Below are positions 59,108 through 64,000 of a stretch of 64,000 nucleotides of DNA, piece by piece (position 1 is the stretch's first letter; each line of letters starts with the position of its first letter). The position numbers were made by a program, and so were the translations under genes. Origin of the DNA: Pogonophryne albipinna. Lineage: Eukaryota; Chordata; Actinopteri; Perciformes; Artedidraconidae. The DNA is taken from contig CM053246.1 of the NCBI GenBank assembly GCA_028583405.1, positions 21,707,570-21,771,569 on the forward strand. The letters are read 5' to 3'. The notes beneath the pieces were generated by a model that ran no database searches, was not told the DNA's origin, and saw only the letters and a program-made list of their open reading frames with translations.

Positions 59108-59665
59108 ATACATATTATACAAGAAAATGAAGAGGCACGTTTTTTTGTAAGCAGTTCATTCATGTTCATGTGCGCATGATTTTCCATCTCTCACCCACGT
59201 ACTATGGTTCCCCTGAAGTGATGTATCCTGCAGGAGTTCAAGTACAATTTCAAGGACACCACCCATCGTGTATCAAATGTTCAAATGTGTTCAGTTGAAT
59301 TGATAATGAACTAGATTGTATTCATGTTGTGTTTCAGTTCAATAAGGACCCAATTGCCAGGACACCAAATGGGCAAAGGCAAGCTGTTTCCTAAAAACAA
59401 AACTGACAATAGTTGAGGCAATAAAAAGTACAGAAGGAAAACATCAAGACATCAAACTGAGAACCAACTGTTATGGTACGAGGAACACAACCATAACCAC
59501 ATATCCATTACTTTCGGCTGTTTACACATTTGAGCTTGACAATTACTTCAAGCACTCTAAATCTCGATTGGCTATGTGCTAGCTGACCCACTTAATAATA
59601 ACTTGCAACAAAGGTTTACTAACTCCTGTAGAAACCCCACTGGGAATGAGAATGACTCCTGTACA

Positions 59666-60085
<420 letters not shown>

Positions 60086-60467
60086 ATCAGTATGGAATAT
60101 ATTATTCAACTACACAGTCAAAAAGGAAGCCAGCCCAGTCAGTCTTCCTTGATCCATATGCTATCACATACATTAATAACACTACCGCCTATTTAATATC
60201 TTGTGTCTTTACAAGACTCTGCAGATTCACTTTCAAAGTCCCTCACCCTCCCACTAGATGCTGCTTTTATTTTCTATCCAGAGGTAGAAAAAGAAATCAC
60301 CATCTGTTGACTCGGGTGATAAGACACCATGTCTTTTAGGACACAATGCTGTTTCTAGGCAACATGTCTACCTCTTTCACTATTGAAGAGTGTTTTACAC
60401 TTCAGACATAAGGACAAACATCTTCTTTTTGTCACTGTTGCCTCACCCACAGACAAACAAAAACAAC
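60086..60467. repeat. Local duplication, copy B
   Basis: Direct copy of 57386-57761, with 6 extra bases near 60353 and CA repeats on both sides. Confidence 0.92.
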
Positions 60468-60489
60468 ACACACACACACACACTTTACC

Positions 60490-61540
60490 AATGTTGTTTT
60501 TGCAAACCTGTACACTTTGAAAGACTAGCTTTTGAGACTTACAGTTGATATACGCTCTTACCAGAAAGGTTAAACACACAAAGACGATTAATATTCATAA
60601 CATTTAGCATGCATTTAGTGCTCTGTACAGTCCATTTCCAAATAAAAAAGGTTGAAAGAGAATCCTTCAGCTCACAGAAACATGACGGTTCTGTTTAAGG
60701 GTCAGTCTTTGTGTTAAGTGCTTTTTCCTTCACATGCTTTTTCTCCTGGCGCTCAGTCTAAATATAGGATACAACCTTTGCATACGCCTTTTCCTTAGGC
60801 CTGCATGCAGTCTGAAGAATCATTTGGAAGCACACAAGAAAAAGTGTAGTCATATAAACACACTTGCACAGAGGTACACCATCAACTGTTGACCTGCAGT
60901 GTGATTAGTGCAATCAGAAAGGCAGACAGCCTCCTGGAAAAAGAGGGGTATAATTTCAATCAGTGGACAACGTGTTGTCAGGTTCTGGTGCACACAATCA
61001 CACACAAGTATTAAAGTGGAACAGGTTAACAACCTTCCTCCATACATCAGGTTATCAGAATATCTCTCCCTGACCTCAAGGAGCAATTCTTTTTTTTCTT
61101 TTCAGTTCAAGAAAATCTAAATCTGCCAATTTGAACCAGAAACACACAACTACATGCAACCAATAACACACATTCACAGGCATGCTTCTATAGATACAAC
61201 CAAGTGTGCACCAACACACTTGAAGCATGTTCTTCTCCAACATGTTAACAGAAATCAAACACACACAGACACACACACACGCACGACTGTATGTAGGGTC
61301 CATTATGGGACTAACCCAGGGAAGTAAACTGCTGAAATATTTACAGCAGAGTGTCGGTGTATTTAGGTCCATACATGTTTATCTCTATGAATGTCTCTAC
61401 AACGCAGAGAACCCACTGTGGGATATTTCTTTAACCTGTTAAGCCCTGGCCCTATTTTTCAGGTCTCAGGCTCAAAAATGACATTCCCAGAACAAATGAC
61501 ATCCCTAAGCGTCCAGGAGTGACGCTTGGTCAGGGTCCCG
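60490..61540. other. No recognisable feature
   Basis: AT-rich with short CA runs (61258-61281). No coding signature. Confidence 0.45.
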
Positions 61541-61543
61541 TGC

Positions 61544-61640
61544 AGGGCCGTCGCTTGCGGATAGGCAAGGCAGGCAACTGCTTGGGGTAAGAGGCCCCCG
61601 AGGGGCGACTTTTTTTAATGCAAAATTCAGAACAACAAAT
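61544..61640 (+). mobile_element. hAT-type left end (CAGGGCCGTCGC)
   Basis: CAGGGCCGTCGCTTGCGG, GGCAAGGCAGGCAACTGCTT and GGCCCCC are the start of a fish DNA transposon family I recognise. The exons at 61871 and 63098 are consistent with its transposase gene. No right end is seen in the window. Confidence 0.55.
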
Positions 61641-61870
61641 TATACAAAAAATACAATCAAACAGACATCATACATTGCCATAAGCCTTCATCAAATTCAG
61701 TTCATCATGAATTTGAGTGAGTGGGGCAATGCGCAACGTTTGCAATGACAGACAGTAGGAGACCTCCCTAATGGGGCTCCACCTTATCCAGGCTCACTCC
61801 GGTCAGTGTCGCAAATCACGTGCATGATTGTTTACAAAATAATCCTGATGACAAGGAAAGGCAATGAAAA

Positions 61871-61944
61871 ATGAAGAGAAATTATCTTTCTGGAAGCGAA
61901 AAAAGGAAGAAGAAAAAATATGAAGATGAGAGAAAAAAACAGTG
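61871..61944 (+). pseudogene. hAT/ZMYM-like transposase, candidate exon 1
   Basis: ATG followed by a very basic leader (MKRNYLSGSEKRKKKKYEDE) and a good donor GTAAGT at 61945. The SG-x-EKRK leader resembles the N-terminus of hAT transposases related to vertebrate ZMYM1-like proteins. It ends with two bases of a codon, while the next recognisable exon (63098) needs one base, so an exon between them is missing or the gene is broken. Confidence 0.45.
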
Positions 61945-62283
61945 GTAAGTAAGTTGAGTAGATAACGATGAAATACTAAATAACTAAATGTTGCTAGTCT
62001 AACCCTGGTCTAACCTTAACTGTGGGATAGAGAAACTTGAATTACGTAACTTCCACTAGAATCAAATTATTTATTTTGTTTACTTTGACGTTTAACATGA
62101 CATGAGTTAACCTAGCAGAACAGTATCTGCTCTGCTGGTCGTGACATTACCGAGTCAAGTATGCGCTAGTGATATATGTGTACACATATAAATCATTCAT
62201 TAGTCAAAACAGGGCTACATTTGATTTAATTCTAAAAGGTATATTATGTGGTAAACTGAAGAGCCGTTTGGGAGCCGAAAGAG

Positions 62284-62337
62284 CCGGCTCTTCTTGGTGA
62301 GCCGAGCCAAATAATCCGGCTCACCAAGAAGAGCCGG
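62284..62337. mobile_element. hAT-type palindromic end (GAGCCGG repeats)
   Basis: 21-bp exact inverted repeat (62284-62304 and 62317-62337, 12-nt loop), followed by GGAATTCCCATCACTA. This is the terminus of a common fish hAT MITE built of GAGCCG units; the other end was not found. Confidence 0.6.
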
Positions 62338-62375
62338 AATTCCCATCACTAGTGTGCACAGCCGGGTCGGTACAA

Positions 62376-62508
62376 CGCCGTTGACCTATTAGCTTAGCTT
62401 AGTTTAGCTAGCTGGCTGAAAGAACGTAGAAGCTAGAAATTACAGTTGCCGTTGACGTGTTAGCTTAGCTAGTCGGCTGAAAGAACGTAAAAACTAGTAA
62501 TTACAGTA
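62376..62508. repeat. Imperfect tandem duplication, about 65 bp x2
   Basis: TGCCGTTGAC.T.TTAGCTTAG.. GGCTGAAAGAACGTA .. ATTACAGT occurs at 62376-62446 and again at 62447-62508 with small indels. Confidence 0.8.
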
Positions 62509-63097
62509 TTAACACGTCTTCATTAATCTTTTTGGCATTGTTACTGAAATAAACATGGTCTCTGCCATTTCTACATTAACGTTTCACCCGTTGTTTAATG
62601 GGACACCAGTAATGGAGTAATTTGGAGGGGGAAATCAGCTAACTTTTTCTGTAGGCTAGTTAACTGATGAAGCTGTGTCCGAATGAGCTAACTGTCAAGC
62701 TATGAATGTTAGATTATACATTTAGATGCAAGACATTTGGACAAGTGTACTCTAAATAACTTATTGTTAAGTTAATGTGCTATGTGTTGAGTGTATTTTA
62801 TTGTATTTTACTTCTCTGTAGTGTACTTCTAGTGGTTTTATGATGATACTGAAAACTGTATATTTCAACCTTAGTAGCCATAGGTTCTCCAGCACAATCC
62901 TCTGTATTGGAACCATGTTCACTTACATTGTCCCTTTCAAATGAAATGGAAATAGTAAACAATGAAGAATAGTGGAAGCTATCCCCAAGAACAACATTTG
63001 AAAGCTGAATATGAGGAATTTGAATTATATAAAGTGAAAGCATTTTGAATTGTTAACATGTTACTGTTATAAGTTTCACTTTATTATCTATCCTCAG

Positions 63098-63501
63098 GAT
63101 CCTTTCTTAAGTTTCTGGCACCAGCAGCAGCAACAGAAAAGGATAAGGTGCCCCCTCCAAATGCTGATGATGGTAAGTTAAGTATTCCACTTTTAATTGA
63201 TTATACTGTGCATCGCACTCCAAAGATTCCTTGTAACATGATATTCCCTGTTTCTTTTTTGGTCATAGCAGTTCAGTCAACATCTACCTCCAGTGGGGCG
63301 TCAATATCTACTTTGAGTGGGGCTTCAACATCTGCCTCCAGTGGGGTGTCAACATCTGCCTCCAGTGGGACAGCAACATCTTCTCATCATGAAGATGACA
63401 CGTCATCTTCATCTCCCCCCCCCCCACGTTGGTGCGTAATTAGCACATCGGACAGCACCTCAGCACCCCCACTCAAAATACCTTCCCGCGCCTCTGGCTA
63501 G
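63098..63501 (+). pseudogene. hAT/ZMYM-like transposase, candidate exons 2 and 3
   Basis: Exon 2 (63098-63172): acceptor TTATTATCTATCCTCAG, peptide SFLKFLAPAAATEKDK, donor GTAAGTT. Exon 3 from 63269: acceptor TTCTTTTTTGGTCATAG; one carried base plus CA joins in frame to give AVQSTSTSSGAS. The reading continues through an 8-residue repeat, an acidic/serine stretch (HHEDDTSSSS), a poly-Pro run from a C homopolymer, and stops at 63499-63501. The SFLKFL box and the Ser-rich linker fit the N-terminal part of ZMYM1-like hAT transposases (inference). No catalytic region follows in the window, so the gene is truncated or interrupted. Confidence 0.42.
63277..63372 (+). repeat. 24-bp minisatellite, 4 units, in frame
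   Basis: Four tandem 24-bp units (63277, 63301, 63325, 63349), each coding for eight residues of the type STSASSGV. Confidence 0.9.
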
Positions 63502-64000
63502 AGCCAATGGAATCGAGGGAAAGTTCCACATACACACACACGTTACCAAATAAGGAGTGAGAGTGACGCGTAGCCAAAACCGGAAGCTGCGATAACTCTG
63601 GTGGTTACCATTAGCAGCTAATTTTTATTCTCCGATTTTTACATAAAACTGGAATTATGGATTATCAATCATTTTTTCAAGTGACAGACACATTGGATTA
63701 AGCTATGGATTAACCCTCAACAGCGTTTTTATCGTTTTAATGCCATTGAACATGACTTTTGATCAGAATAACAGCTAAGGTGAGACGATCTCCCTTGTTT
63801 GCTCCGTAATGCTACGTGTTGTGATGTCTGTGTTTGCTTCCCCTGTCGCGAGTTCTGATCGCCCAGTGATGATACCAATACCATATAATCTGTGGAATCT
63901 CAGCTTTAATCGGATATCTTGTATGTGCAGTTACGATAAGTAATAAGGGTATCTTTACCTTGAGTTCTGTGCCAAGTGCGTTAGCATTTTTTTCGCTCAG
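63502..64000. other. Unresolved; promoter-like patch
   Basis: 63560-63595 has GTGACGCG (CRE-like) and ACCGGAAGC (ETS core); CTAAG|GTGAGA at about 63779 looks like a donor. This could be a non-coding first exon running right, but nothing identifies the gene. Confidence 0.25.

Overview
The window looks like teleost fish nuclear DNA. Evidence: an F-type lectin (fucolectin) exon; L2-clade, Rex3/RTE-like and L1-like LINEs; Tc1/mariner and many hAT and PIF/Harbinger-like elements; and very long (CA)n arrays. No bacterial gene, operon, CRISPR array or rRNA was found. No complete host protein-coding gene is visible. Host-like coding sequence is limited to a THAP zinc-finger first exon (167-439, minus) with an ETS/CRE promoter, a lone F-type lectin exon (931-1210, minus), and a few unrecognised candidate exons (27060-27332, 31083-31251, 47952-48126). 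Almost everything else that codes is transposon-derived and broken.

Layout. 1-1.3 kb: THAP and lectin exons. 1.5-3.3 kb: rearranged Tc1 fragment, then a 5'-truncated LINE. 5343-6342: a 1000-N assembly gap beside a 284-bp CA array. 6.8-8.3 kb (minus) and 11.7-15.6 kb (plus): two copies of one L2 family; the plus copy is nearly full length and broken only at poly-C runs. 15.9-17.0 kb and 54.5-55.6 kb: two nearly identical 1.1-kb hAT elements, each with a perfect 8-bp target duplication and a 36-bp hairpin. 17.0-19.5 kb: a hAT with a BED-finger transposase, split by a Harbinger-like element and a solo LTR. 21.9-23.0 kb: hAT within hAT. 32.1-35.2 kb: a Tc1 element with a broken transposase, interrupted by a 358-bp hAT MITE and followed by an internally deleted hAT. 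38.2-44.2 kb: a nested stack of at least four levels. 51.3-54.1 kb: Rex3 fragment, Harbinger-like MITE, 5'-truncated L1. 56-61 kb: microsatellites, a telomere-like cassette and a 380-bp local duplication. 61.5-63.5 kb: remains of a hAT-type multi-exon transposase gene with an in-frame 24-bp minisatellite.

There is no pathway here. What the sequence records best is an order of insertions: nine hAT insertions have exact 8-bp duplications, and the nesting shows which came first. Long stretches between these elements (8.4-10.0, 23.7-25.8, 27.3-29.7, 36.4-38.2, 44.2-46.5, 48.2-51.2 kb) hold nothing recognisable and could be intergenic or intronic.
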